Positions 46,086 through 57,392 of a DNA stretch of 64,000 nt are shown piece after piece (the stretch's first letter is position 1; every line of letters starts with the position of its first letter). Made by a program: the position numbers and the translations under genes. The DNA comes from Romanomermis culicivorax. Its lineage: Eukaryota; Nematoda; Enoplea; Mermithida; Mermithidae. The notes below the pieces were generated by a model. The model had not been told where the DNA came from. It did no database searches and saw only the letters and a program-made list of their open reading frames with translations. The stretch is taken from positions 62,001 through 126,000 of the forward strand of contig CAWUHX010000247.1 of the NCBI GenBank assembly GCA_963922205.1. Reading direction: 5' to 3'.

Positions 46086-47120
46086 TGAGATTTTGACCTT
46101 TTAAAGTCCACCAAAACGCATCTTTTCGGTTTAGAGTTACTGCCCCAATGGGGGGGGGGGCGGCTTTTGTGCAACGGACGGACTTTTGTGCCAATTGGCA
46201 CAAAAGGTCAAAAAAATTGTGCCAATGGCACAACAATTTTTTTCACCCTAATAACATGCTGAAAACCTTTGAAAAGTTTTGACTCAGTTTCCCATTCTAT
46301 CTAAGGGGTTGGTTGGGTATCAAATTTCCTTAATAATATATTTCAAAGGGTCAAAATTGGAAACTGCCTATCGTCTCTGCTCAAAGTGTCCAATGGTGTG
46401 TCCCAACGTAGTGTATTAGGTCCAACTTTGTTTCTTTTGTAATACATAGATGCAGTGTTTTTTTTGCACTGTACAAAACTTTTTTTCAGGTTTTTTGCAC
46501 CGTGTATCAAATCTTTAGAAAAATTTGGTGTTTTCATACAGAAATGAAGCGTTTTGGTGCATTTTAGTATAGGTGCAAATCTTAAAATTTTCCGGCGCTT
46601 CGTGCCGGTTATGACTTTAATAATCATTAATATATGTATATTACATTAGCTCAGACGCAGCTTTCAGAATGTCTACTTTCACCTATCATTTAATGTATAT
46701 AATAGTTTTCATTATCCCAAACGTATTATCTCATGTTTTAAATGCTAATCTTCAATATTATCTTGATATTTAATGAAGATTCGCAGTTTTTCCTTGAAAC
46801 GTTTTGCGAGAAAGATCAATGTGTCAAGTCTCTAAACTTTTTGAAGCGATTATTCCTTCCTTAACGTAAAATCAATCCAGAAGCTTCATGGAAGTAGTTT
46901 TCGGAAATTTCTACTCTTTACTTATATTTTTTCGGCCAAGTTCATGAGAGTCAACGCATAAATTACTGGTTTTAAAATTTTCCAAATAATAAAACCCTAA
47001 AAATTACGACTTTTGAACACAAAATTTGAATCTAATTCCTTAATTAAATGTTTCGAAAATTGATTTTGCTGCGTCGCTGAATGTCAATAGACGAAAAATA
47101 TTTCTAGCGCTTCGCGCCGG
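43727..47120. repeat. Dispersed CCGGCGC-TTCG-GCGCCGG-type hairpins (8 copies)
   Basis: Near-palindromic 17-mers at 43,727, 44,658, 45,581, 45,703, 46,062, 46,592 and 47,104, plus a half site at 44,335, nearly all preceded or followed by AAAATTTT. Five mark block borders of the large inverted repeat, two lie beyond it. GC-rich islands in AT-rich DNA. Confidence 0.75.
43925..44170. mobile_element. 246-bp MITE with 10-bp TIR and 8-bp TSD (hAT-like)
   Basis: Perfect terminal inverted repeat CATACCTGTA...TACAGGTATG and duplicated CTCGATGC at 43,917-43,924 and 44,171-44,178. The mirror arm of the large inverted repeat lacks it, which gives the empty site. The interior is dominated by long G and C runs. 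8-bp duplications are typical of the hAT superfamily. Confidence 0.85.
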
Positions 47121-47230
47121 AAAGATTAACATCTTTTTTGGGCTTTCACTTGTCTTCATAGAGGACTTAACCATCTTTATCATCTAATGCAAATTCATTA
47201 TGCTATTGGACAGTTTTCTAGAAAATTTGT
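46120..47230. other. Gene-free stretch
   Basis: AT-rich with G10 run at 46,151 and two hairpins. No gene supported. Confidence 0.4.
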
Positions 47231-48215
47231 TCCACAACGCTTTTTGGTTGCCTCACTGACCAGTTGGTCAGTTGTTTGACTCCTAGATTGATTGGTTGTT
47301 TAATAAATTGGTCGTTTTCTTCCCAGGTCATTTGCTTGATAATTTCCCATATCAGTTGGTCGTTAGTTTCCCAAATCAGTTGGTTGCTTCGTACATCAGT
47401 TGGTTGGTTGATTCCTGAATCTGTTGGTTAGATATTTCCTATACTCGTTGATTGCTTCCTATATATCAGGTGGTTGCTTGCTTCCCAGATCAGTTGGTTC
47501 GTTGACACCTAGAGTGGTTGGTTTTTTGATTCCTGGATTTGTTGGCTGGATGTTTCTTAGATTCGTGGGTTGCTTCCTATATGTCAGGTGATTGGTTGCT
47601 TTCCAGATCACTTGGTTGATTGTTTCCCAAATTGATTGGTTGCTTCGCAGGTCAGTTTATTGATTGCTTCCCAGATCAGATGGTCTGTTGTTTCCCAGTT
47701 TGGCTGGTTGGTTGCTTTCCCAATAAGTTGGTTGGTTTTTTTCCAAATTGGTTGGTTGCTTTCCAGATCACTTGGTTGGTTGGTTCGCAGTTCGGTTAGC
47801 TGGTTGTTTTCCCAATCACTTTGTTGGTTATTTCCTAAATTGATTGGTCGCTTGCCAGGTCAGTTTATTGGTTGCTTCCCAGATCGCTGGCTGGTTGCTT
47901 TCCAGATCACTTGGTCTGTTGTTTTCCAGATTAGTTAGTCCCGATAAGTTGGGTGGTTTTTTCCAAATTGGTTGGTTGCTTCGCAGATCAGTTAGTTAGT
48001 TGACTCCCAGATTGGTTGGCTGCTTGATCGTTTCCCAAGCTAGTTTATTGGTTGCCTCCGAGATCATTTGGTTGGTTGCTTCCCGAATTTGTTGGATGGT
48101 TCCCTGATCAGTTGGTTGATTGACTCACAAATCGATTGGTTTCTCTCCAGATCAGTTGGTTGGTTGTTTCTAAAATTGGTTGGTTGCTTCACAGATCAGT
48201 TGGTTGATTGGTTGG
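47230..48215. repeat. Degenerate TTGGTTG/CCCAGATCAG minisatellite
   Basis: About 1 kb of imperfect units of the type CAGTTGGTTGGTTGCTTCC(C/A)AGAT with step near 30-45 bp. The open frames through it read as Trp/Leu/Ser-rich repeats and are not treated as proteins. A (TC)n microsatellite follows at 48,305-48,325. Confidence 0.8.
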
Positions 48216-48329
48216 CTGACTTTATTTCTTTGCCTCTACTGCTCTTTTTTTCTTTCTCTCTTTTTTTTGTTTGTCTGTCCTTGTCTTTTTTCGTCTTTGC
48301 CTTTCTCTCTCTCTCTCTCTCTCTGCTCT

Positions 48330-50640
48330 ATAAAGTTTTGGATTTCTGGAGCCACGGACAGCCGCCAACGTAGCTACCGAACCCAAAAACGTGCCTACCC
48401 GATGGCTCGGGTGACCCGGCATTGCCCAGGTATGCCCCAAACCCTCCCACTCAGTTTGAAAAAAATTAAAAAAATTGGCGAAAAGTGTATGTTTTTTGGT
48501 TTTTTTGAGAAAAATTTCGACTTTTTTCGACCCCCTCTTTGAAATCAAGTGTAAGTATTTGACGAAAATCACAAATTTTATCGATTCTTTTCACGAAAAC
48601 TTCTTTGCAATCTTTAAAAATTTTTGATTTTTGTGAACGTAGTTTTTTTTGCATTCGGAAAATGATTGGAGCAGTAGCAGATGTTCTTGCTAGTTGAAAA
48701 ATTCAAATTTTTGATTGCTTGCTGATTTTTCAATTTTAGTTCCATGCTTCCAGTATGATTTTTCATATTCTGTCCGACAATGAAAACTGATCAAATTGAC
48801 TGCAAAATTAGAACACTTATCGAGGAAATAAACGTTCGAAAGATTCAATTTCTAGCACTCTAGAATATAGAAAAAAAATCTCGGCACCTCCCGCTGGAAG
48901 CTTATTTATAAATAATTTTACAGTTTCGCCCAAAATTATGAAAGATCGTTGACCTCAAGCTGATTTTTTAGCCGGTTAGCTGATTAAATATATGCGCACA
49001 TTATTTAAGCAAGAACATCATTAGGCGGGAAAAATGAAATTTCAAATCATGAAATAAGTGTTAAAAAGATAAATTTTTCAACGTTTCTAGAGTATTGTGA
49101 CCCGAAAAGTTTTTTATTCAAATGCCATCTATGATTCTTTATTGCGGCTATTCACAGATGTGTTATCAATCGATTTTCTATACAATTCAGGTTTTCCTCG
49201 CATTATCATTTTGTTATTATTAATTTTGATATTTTTTATCATAATCTGAGTCAAAAGTTAAAATTTATTGTTCTTTAATTATTTTTAGTACTAATTACTG
49301 ACTGCAGGAACATACATGTAATTGGGGGGGTGTTATAGGAACCCCCTCCCCAGAAATCGTCGACCATATGGCTAGCCATTGGGCGACCGCCCCCTAGGAT
49401 TTTCCAATCCTATGGCTAGCCATATGGTAGCCCTAGGGATTCCCATACTTTTGGTCGCAAAAAATACTGAAAAATGTCAATTTTTGAACAAAAAATGGTC
49501 AAAAACGTCAATTTTTGATCGCTGCCCCAAAATTTTGGGAATTTCTGACCCCCGGCCCAAAAAAAGTGGCCCGATCCGACCCCCTTCAATACCTCGGGGC
49601 TCCGTTACATGCATACATGCACAGGGTCAGGGGTCTCAGGGTATAGAAAATACCCAAAATTGGTCCTTTAGTAATTTTTTTTCCAATAATCAGGTATATA
49701 GTAATTTTTTTACATTAAAGAGAAATTTTATTGCCTTTTGTATCAATAATCACTCAACAAAGTTTGCTGACATTAATCACAAACTGTGTTTTAAATTGAT
49801 ATTTTTTGTAATCTAATCTTTTCAAAATGTTTGTTGAATTTCGCTTTGCCAAATTTTTGACCTATAGTAAAGTTTTGCCAAATTTTTGGCCTATAGTAAG
49901 CTTCTGCCAAATTTTTTAGGGTAGGGTAAATCCATACCCTGTCCATACCCTGTGTGCATGTATGGTTACATGTATGTGCAGAACCATGTATTTATGTTGT
50001 CAAAAGCTCAAAAATGCATGAATAACGCATATAGTGCATTTTTAAGCGACGAAATAGGTGTAGCGAAAATGGCGAAAAATTTTGACCTTATTCGCCTAAT
50101 GGTGAAAGGTTAGTTTACGGCGGCACTGTTTTTTTGTCAAATGGCTGCTTTTGGCGAAAAAAGTCTGGAAATTCCATGAAAATTCTTGGATTTTTTGTCA
50201 TTTTAGGGACCTGGTCCCTAAAAATCTGGGAATGGCTCCTAATTACGTCTTATGTAGGAGCCGTCTTTTCTCCTAAAATTTTGAATCATTTATATTTTAG
50301 TGAATTATGTAAGGTTATATTCATTAAATTCTAGATTTAAAGTATTAGCGTTTTATAGGCTCTAAAATCATAGAATACCGAGAATTTTCCGCGAGATTTC
50401 ATTTTCTAATTTTGCGCCAGATTTCATTTTATAATTTTTCGGATTGGTCAATTTACTGTTTTTCTACAAATCAAACTTTATGGGAAAAAATTTTCCAAAA
50501 AGGGAAGTAATGTGGGGTTTGACAAGGAAGAGATCAATTTTGGTGCATCTAAGGCATCAAAGTTTTGTACATAATTTTAATTTTTAAATTTCGAAAAAGT
50601 TCACACTTGTCTTTCTAAATTTAAAGGTCTAATAATACGT
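48330..50640. other. Gene-free stretch with MITE fragments
   Basis: 48,430-48,545 is a fragment related to the interior of the 43,925 MITE (AAAGTGTATGTTTTTT, GAAAAATTTCGACTTTTT). 49,305-49,640 is a different repeat (GAAATCGTCGACCATATGGCTAGCCATT and an ATGGCTAGCCATATG palindrome) seen again at 50,935-51,545. No gene supported. Confidence 0.5.
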
Positions 50641-50650
50641 CGCAGAAAAA

Positions 50651-52478
50651 ATGGTGCACAATTTAGTTTTCCCGTCAACTTTAACCGAAGAAGAATTACA
50701 TTTGAAAAAAATGTTCGAACTTTTACGTAAAATAGTAAGCGTGAATTTAAACGGGACATTTGAAAAAACATCTAGTGGCTATAGATTTACGTAGAAAAAC
50801 GCCAAAAATTGCGAAAACGAACACGGGAATGTTGGAACCACGATGGTTATTCCGTCGTCCAATTCTTCGACGAGTAAAATGAAACCGAAGAAAGGTAAAA
50901 ATGTACAAAGTGCATAGGGAGAATATGCTATAATACCCGCCCCTGGAAATCGTCGGCCATGCGCCTGGCCATTGAGTGACCCTCAGCATATCTGTAAGAG
51001 GTCCGACCAGTTAGAAGGGGGGTAAAGCGAAAATTTCGGTTTGGCGGCCCGGAAATGTCTCTAATTTTGGGGGTGTGGGTTCCAAAAAAGTAGAAAAAAT
51101 TTCGAAAATTTTCGCAAAAAAGGCCAAGGAAGTAACTCAAAATTTTGGGAGTGGGTTGAAAAAATTCCGAAAATTTTCCCCAAAGGCCAAAAAAGGGTAC
51201 TCTTCATGGGCGGTTGGGCTCTTGGGTAATTACAGGTATGCCGCCAAGATTTATGGCTAGCCATATGTTAGTCATAGACACCACCCCCATACTTTTGTTC
51301 GGAAAAATGTAAATTTTTTTGGCCTGCCTCAGGCTAAGGCAAGGCAATGAATAAATTTTTTACGGTTATTTAGCCAAAATTACCATTTTCTAAGCCGTTT
51401 CTCGGACTTTTTTGGTGAAAAAATCGTTTTTTTGCTTTCAAAGACCATGCACCCTTAGATTTTGGGGAATGAGTGACCCCCTGACCTAAAAAGTTGCCTG
51501 ACACTCGGGGCCCCATTGCACGTACAATTATGTTCGACTGGCGATCAGAATATCTTCCAAAAAGTCTTTTTTTTAGGTATAGAAACTGCCCAAGCGACGA
51601 CTGAGCAAGTGAAAAAGTTGGTCAAAACTGGTGTAAACTAAATTCAATTATCGATTTTTTCGAGTTTTGTAAATTGAATCAAGAAATTTAGGCTATGACC
51701 ATCGCGAAAACGGAAGAAAAATTGACTTTTAAACGATCGAGTCAATTGGATAAAAAATTAAAAGTGAAAAATGCCAACAAATGACGAATGTTTTTGAATT
51801 GCAATTATTCTACAGGACAACGAATTTTTGAAAATTCGACGCCCGAATAACGCTACCAAAAATGCCGGCAACTCGTCGAACGAAGACGGTTTACAACAAC
51901 AAAAAAGTGTGTAAAGTGTAAAATATTGAAAACGTTGATTTTTTGTAGATGGCAACGGCGCCGGCAAAACGATCTACGTTCGAGGCTACGATTTGATGGA
52001 AGAACCTTTGACGGCAGGATTCTCGCGTTTCGGCAAAATTTTGCGCGTTCACATCGAAGACAGGAGGAGGTGTAAAGTAGTTTTTGACGATTTCCGCCCA
52101 GTACACACTTTTTCGTTTCCTTCAGGAGCGCGTTTGTCGATTTTGAAACCGATGCTCAAGCGTTAAATGCCATAAAAGAAGTATACAATATTTGAAGTTT
52201 TTACTGTAAAGCGTAATTTACATCTGGTGTTCAAAGATGGACGGGAATATGGTCAACGGCGTGACTCTACGAGTTTCGATGGCCAGACGCCAAAATTATA
52301 ATCCTAAAAGAGCGGCGCCGTGGTCGGCTAACGATTGTAAAGTTGTATTTTTTTATTTAAAGTAACTTTTTGAAAGTTTAAACTTGTATTTTTAGGCGCG
52401 AAAAAGTCAAAGTTCGACAAACAAGACGATTTTGAAGATAAAAGAGAAATGATTATGTACGATGACGATGATTTTTGA
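50651..52478 (+). CDS. Negative elongation factor subunit E (NELF-E/RD-type), 253 aa
   Basis: Nine exons: 50,651-50,734, 50,795-50,894, 51,577-51,632, 51,692-51,763, 51,816-51,906, 51,949-52,069, 52,126-52,180, 52,237-52,336, 52,396-52,478; 762 nt, phases kept. The N-terminus LTEEELHLKKMFELLRKI matches the leucine-zipper start of NELF-E. Next come the conserved EQVKKLVKTGAMTIAK...FKRS block and an RRM (TIYVRGYDL, FGKILRVHIED, SAFVDFET, LRVSMARRQ). The C-terminus DKREMIMYDDDDF matches the family. The Arg-Asp dipeptide tract of vertebrate NELF-E is absent. NELF pauses RNA polymerase II near promoters with DSIF. NELF is unknown in Caenorhabditis, so its presence supports a distant nematode lineage. 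A nested MITE enlarges intron 2. IWS1 follows after 166 bp. Confidence 0.88.
50935..51545. mobile_element. Nested repeats in NELF-E intron 2: GTCGNCCAT family interrupted by a MITE at 50,987-51,240
   Basis: Outer repeat matches 49,305-49,640. Its middle is occupied by a 254-bp relative of the 43,925 MITE, reversed (ends CATATCTGTA/TACAGGTATG, AGGTCCGACCAGTT block). The 8-bp flanks are diverged, so the duplication is not secure. Confidence 0.55.
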
Positions 52479-52610
52479 ATAAATTCTTTTTTATATGAAG
52501 TTTGATTCAAATGTTTGGATTTGTCGTGTATGCCATTCCAGTCAGCAAGTTTGTACCGTAGTACATATTGTCTAATCCTGAGAAAGTTTACTGTAGTCCA
52601 AATCGTCAGA

Positions 52611-52618
52611 TTTTTCAG
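52611..52618 (+). promoter_or_regulatory. TTTTTCAG acceptor 26 nt before the IWS1 start
   Basis: A strong 3' splice signal lies in the 166-bp gap between the NELF-E stop and the IWS1 ATG, 26 nt before the ATG. With no clear donor in the gap, it fits a trans-splice (spliced-leader) acceptor. A 5' UTR intron whose donor lies inside NELF-E is the alternative. Confidence 0.45.
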
Positions 52619-52644
52619 AAAATTTGCGCTCATCAAATCGAAAA

Positions 52645-55382
52645 ATGCCCCGCGTTCTAGATTCCGATGACGATGAAACGGTCGAACGTCCAATATCAGA
52701 AAACGTCGACGACGAAGAAATGGTTAAAATTTCGTCGACGGAAAAATCCTCCTCTCGCGCCGTCGCCCGTATAATCGAAAGTGACGACGATGACGAACTA
52801 CAACAAACGGAGAAGGATAACGTCGGAAATGAGGACGAGGAGCAGCGAACGCCCGCCAGCCCCGATGCGGACGGCGACGGTAGAAAAAAACTGATAGCGT
52901 TTTTTCGCGATGTTTAGATTATATTGTTATAATTTCGAATTTTTCAGCCGCCGCCGAAACGTCGTCGACTCAATTTTTTCACGTCGCCGTCGACGAAAAT
53001 GACGAACAACAAGAAACGCCGACGGCCAAAGACGACGACGGCGAGCCAGAAAACATCGTCGTTGAAGCGTCGACGACTCAATTTTTTCGCGCCGCCGACG
53101 ACGATGACGAGCAAGAAAACGTCGTCGTCGCCGCCGAAGCGTCGACTCAATTTTTTAACGTCGTCGAAAATGACGAAGAACGACGAGAATCGTCGACTTC
53201 CAACGACGGCGACGAGCGAGAAAACGTCGCGACGACTCAATTTTTCAACGCCGTGGGAAATGACGAAGAACGACGAGAAATGTCGACGATCAACGACGGC
53301 GGCGAGCGAGGAAATGTTGCGACGACTCAATTCTTTAATGCCGTCGAAAATGATGAACGACGAGAAACGCCGACGGTCAACGACGGCGATGCGCAAGAAA
53401 ACGCCGTCGTCGCCGGCAACGTTTCGACGCAATTTTTTAATGTTTCGAAAAACGTCGATGATACGCAATATTTCGCGTCGACGACGACAACGGCGATTGA
53501 AGAAGAAAATTCTATGGTCGATCGATCGGCGGCAGCGGCGACCGACCACGTGACCGATGAAGATTTAATCGAAGAAGCGGCCAATAATGAAGAAAATGAC
53601 GACAGCGAAGACGAAAAAAGATCGGAAGTTGGCGAATTGATCGCCGATATTTTCGGCGAAAGTGATCAAGAAGAAGAAAATGTAGTGGAAAATGAAGAAG
53701 AAGAAGGTAGGCGTGCTTTACATTTTTGTGTAAAGGACTCTTTTCAGTTTTTTACTTTACACCAGCAGCTGGGCCGGCCGGTGAAGAGCAAAGACAGGAA
53801 GAAGAGGAAGAAGAAAATGTAAAGCGTAGACCGCAGTAAAATTTTGTTAGATGAAATTTACACATGAATTTCGAAGTATTTTTTTTGTAAAGGGAAGAAT
53901 TCGTTTCCGATTTCGATTTAATGATGGAAAAACGTCAAAAACAATCGCAACGTTGGCGCCGCAAGAAGAAAGATTACGAATTTATATCGTACAACGACGA
54001 TATGATCGCTGAACTTTTGAATCAAATGAAAATGGCCGCCAAAGTGAGTGTAAAGTAGATTTACAACGACAAATTGCGATTGTAAACTAATTTCCCAGGA
54101 AGACTTGGATTTAAACTCGATGCAGGTGCCAGCCCTTCGTAAAAGAGCTTTACTTTCCGTTGTCTTACGAGAATTGCGAAAGTTTGTGGTGTAAATTTAT
54201 TGTTTTGTCTTTAAAATTGATTTTTTGTACATTTAAGGGCCGATTTAGTTTCTGGATTCATCGAAGCCGGTGTAGTTTCTATAATGGCGGTTAGTTTTTG
54301 GAATTTTCTTCAATTTGTACATCATTGATCAAAATTTGATTTTTCAGCAATGGCTGTCGCCTCTACCCGATAAAAGTCTACCGGCGCTCGAGATTCGAAC
54401 AGAATTTCTGAAAATCTTGGAAACTGTAAAAAAATGAAATTTACGGTGTAAAGTCGTGATTTCGAAAGTGTAAATCCTATTTTACAGTTTCCAACTTTGG
54501 ATCATCAAATTTTGCGATCGAGTAATATCGGTAAAGCGGTCATGGTTCTATTTAAACATCCCAAAGAATTGAAAGAAAATAAAGCTCGTGCTCAAAAATT
54601 GATTAGTAAGCGGCATTTTTTGCTCACTTTACACCAGTTCTTTGTACACGTTTAATTCAACATTTTGTTATATGGTAGTGACATTTATATCTTATTTTAA
54701 ACTTTACACTGAATTTACATCCGATAATTTTTGATCGACATACTTTACACTCGACTTTTTGTAAATTTAGGTGAGTGGGCGCGACCAATTTTCAATTTAC
54801 AAACGGATTATCGATCGTTGTCGAAAGATGAGCGTTTAAAACGCGATTACGATCACATGCCTTTGACGAAAAAACGTCGTTTAAGGTAGTTTTTTTCTCC
54901 AAAATTTACAATGCTCGTTTAATGTAAACTTTACATCGAATGTTATGCAAATTATTTTATACTAATAGCCTTTTTTCGTCGCAGTTTGGAAAACGAATCG
55001 GAAAAAGCGCCAGGTAAAAAAGCGCCCGAAGAAAATAGGCCGGCATTGGGACCGGGCGACAAAGGCTTCATCGGCCGGGCGCGGGTGCCGCGGCCGTCGA
55101 CCCGCGACTACGTCGTGCGTCCCAAATGGAACGTCGAAACGGAAATTAGAGACGTAAGATAATGCATTTTACACGTTGAAATTTACATCTTTTTACATTA
55201 TAAAGCTTTAAATTTCGAGTTTTTGCTTTACACATTGATCTTTTTTTATATAGCTCAAAAATAAGAAACACACCGAATCAAAAATGGACAAGAAAATCCG
55301 CGAAATTAAAATGCGCAGTTCGACGAAAAAGACTTTACACGCCGTCGGCGTCAGTTTGGAGGGACGTAAAATCGCTATTTGA
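52645..55382 (+). CDS. IWS1/Spn1-type transcription elongation factor (652 aa) with six TQFF repeats
   Basis: Eleven exons: 52,645-52,879, 52,948-53,706, 53,766-53,835, 53,893-54,043, 54,099-54,181, 54,238-54,289, 54,348-54,425, 54,488-54,605, 54,771-54,885, 54,985-55,153, 55,254-55,382; 1959 nt, phases kept. Residues 1-80 are acidic. Residues about 83-250 contain six tandem acidic repeats each beginning (S/T)TQFF. Then [25 protein letters not shown], the TFIIS N-terminal (TND/LW) domain (about 440-560: [38 protein letters not shown]-like block) and the C-terminal [24 protein letters not shown]1 acts with SPT6 on elongating RNA polymerase II in the nucleus. Introns 2-10 are rich in the TGTAAA(G/C)T word. 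Downstream of NELF-E on the same strand. Confidence 0.93.
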
Positions 55383-56515
55383 AATAAGTATATCATTATA
55401 GTGTAAAGTTAGTTTACAACAGTGTGTAAAGCGTATTTGGATTAATAAACTATACTCTTGTAGAATCATTTATTTTTGTGGTGTCTTTGGTACAGAATAT
55501 GAAAAGGGCCGCTTCAAAAAATTTGCTACCACATGAAAAAAATCGTCACTTTGGCACATGATGCCCAACATTTTTTCAAGATGCACCGCAAAAAAATCAA
55601 GATGTGTGAATTATCGATGTTAGACATTCTCTTCAAGTAAGTACGTCGAAATCAAGATCCCACCTTGAAAAAATCAAGATACCGGTTCGAAAAAAAATCA
55701 AAATGGGCGGCACGTCGAGAGATGAGAATTTCTGGAACTAGCTAATCAACAGCTTTGCTCCGTCCGCCCGCCATGTTTATATAAAATCAACGGTGCCCTC
55801 CGCTGGGCAAGATGTGACCCCGGAAATCTACTTTGAAGGGTTGCCCTACATCGGGAGCGGAATAACGCCTTTGATTGACCATGAAATTTTGATTCTTTGA
55901 TTTGGCGCCCCTCTTGATTTTTTCAACGTGGTATCTTGATTTATTCAGGATGACATCTATATTTTCTTCAAGGTATCATCTGAATTCTTTTCAAAAAAAT
56001 ACGACGCACTTGAAAAAAATGTGATGCATTTGAAAAGAAAGCCGAACATGGAAAATTCTTAGATCTTGATTTATTTGCGAGGCATCTTGAAAAAATCTTG
56101 TGCATCTGTTCGAAAAGACGACAACTCTGTCAAGTGGAAACAAATATTTTCAAGTGGTAACGATTCTGTCGAAGAGGCCCTCTTTGTATGCCGTATTAAG
56201 GGTCTGTAACTTACATATTGAGATCAGTTGAAAAATGTTGAGCATATATTAGATGTAAATACAATCAAGTGACCAGCAGTTGCTGAGATGACCCACAAAG
56301 GCTGCTTCGAAACTAGTTTAAATTAGCTTCTCACAAGTCATCGATGAGAGCCACATGACCAATGTTCACTGTATTATAAAATCAGAAATCAATTCCAGTA
56401 GAAGTAGTGCCCAGTGTCAATAGTGTAAATCTTGTCAGTTTTACGAATTGACTCACAAGATAATGTCGTTTGCTGTTTTTTGTTATTGTGGTGAGTTTGC
56501 ACCAGATTTTCAATA
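55383..56515. other. Gene-free stretch between IWS1 and the retrotransposon
   Basis: Repeated (A)ATCAAGAT and CTTGAAAAAAT words at 55,560-56,100. No gene or defined element. Confidence 0.45.
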
Positions 56516-57361
56516 TGTAACGACCAGATTTCTGTGAGGTACTTTACTTGGACCAATCGGTCGATACGGCGGGGCAAATACGGGGCAGGGCGAACGGTTA
56601 CAACAAACAACGGGTAATTCGACGGTCGCTTGAACGTCGACAAATAAAACGCGCTTCGAATAAAAACGGATGGGGGCCTCGGTTTAAATGCTTTCGAATA
56701 GTCGGCCGCTTGCAAATGTATAAAGACGGGGCGAACGCGGATCAAAAAATAAAACGATACCAGAATAAGAACCAGAATATAATGATCAAAATCACGCTTT
56801 GCTTCTTCTTTTATACGGCGATTTTGGCCACTCCCTGGACGCTGCGGGAGGTCGAGCTTCTGTCCATCTTCTTCCGCCAATCGTCGTTTCCGGCTACGCT
56901 TTTTATGCTTTCTTAGTTACGCCTCTCTAACGCTTTTCTGGTACCGTATGCTTTCTGTGCTTGCTTCCTGTATCGGTTTCTCTGTATACACATGTTTTAT
57001 GGGGCCGCCGCTACTGTTACACTTGAGACTACTGTACGGCGGGGCTTCTACATATTTTACTGTGTGCAGGTGTTGTTTACGATTTTTACAGGGGATTACG
57101 GTAGCTGTGGAATGTGTAGTTTAGTGTAGATTCTAGGGGAACAGCTGCCGTTTGTGCAAATTAATTAGGGCATCTTAATTGGGCTACCGGGGTGTGAACG
57201 GATCAAAATAAAGTACTTCACGTAATTTTGTAGGAATGTTTGGGTGTGAATCCCAGACATCCTTGAGACATAAAATGTGAAAAATAAAATAATATCTAAT
57301 AAATGTCTATTACATACAGTATGCTACATATTTACAGTACTGCTTTAGCAGGTACGTTACA
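56516..57361 (-). mobile_element. 3' LTR of the Ty3-type retrotransposon
   Basis: 846 bp, ends TGTAACG/CGTTACA. In element orientation a TATAAAAG box lies at about 56,815-56,808 (minus). Followed (in + coordinates) by the polypurine tract. The base flank CAATA to the left would be the target duplication; its partner is outside the window. Confidence 0.93.
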
Positions 57362-57374
57362 TTTCCCTCCTTCC
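57362..57374 (-). promoter_or_regulatory. Polypurine tract (plus-strand primer) of the LTR element
   Basis: On the minus strand GGAAGGAGGGAAA directly abuts the start of the 3' LTR. It fixes the element's orientation and the LTR border. Confidence 0.85.
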
Positions 57375-57392
57375 GGAGTTGAACGTCCTCGT

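Noticed and set aside
47636-48373. Trp/Leu-rich open frames of about 100 codons
   Set aside because: Pure translation of the TTGGTTG minisatellite.
52944-53549. 201-codon open frame on the minus strand
   Set aside because: It is the antisense of the GAC/GTC-rich IWS1 repeat exon and has no start context or domain. The plus-strand exon chain explains the sequence.
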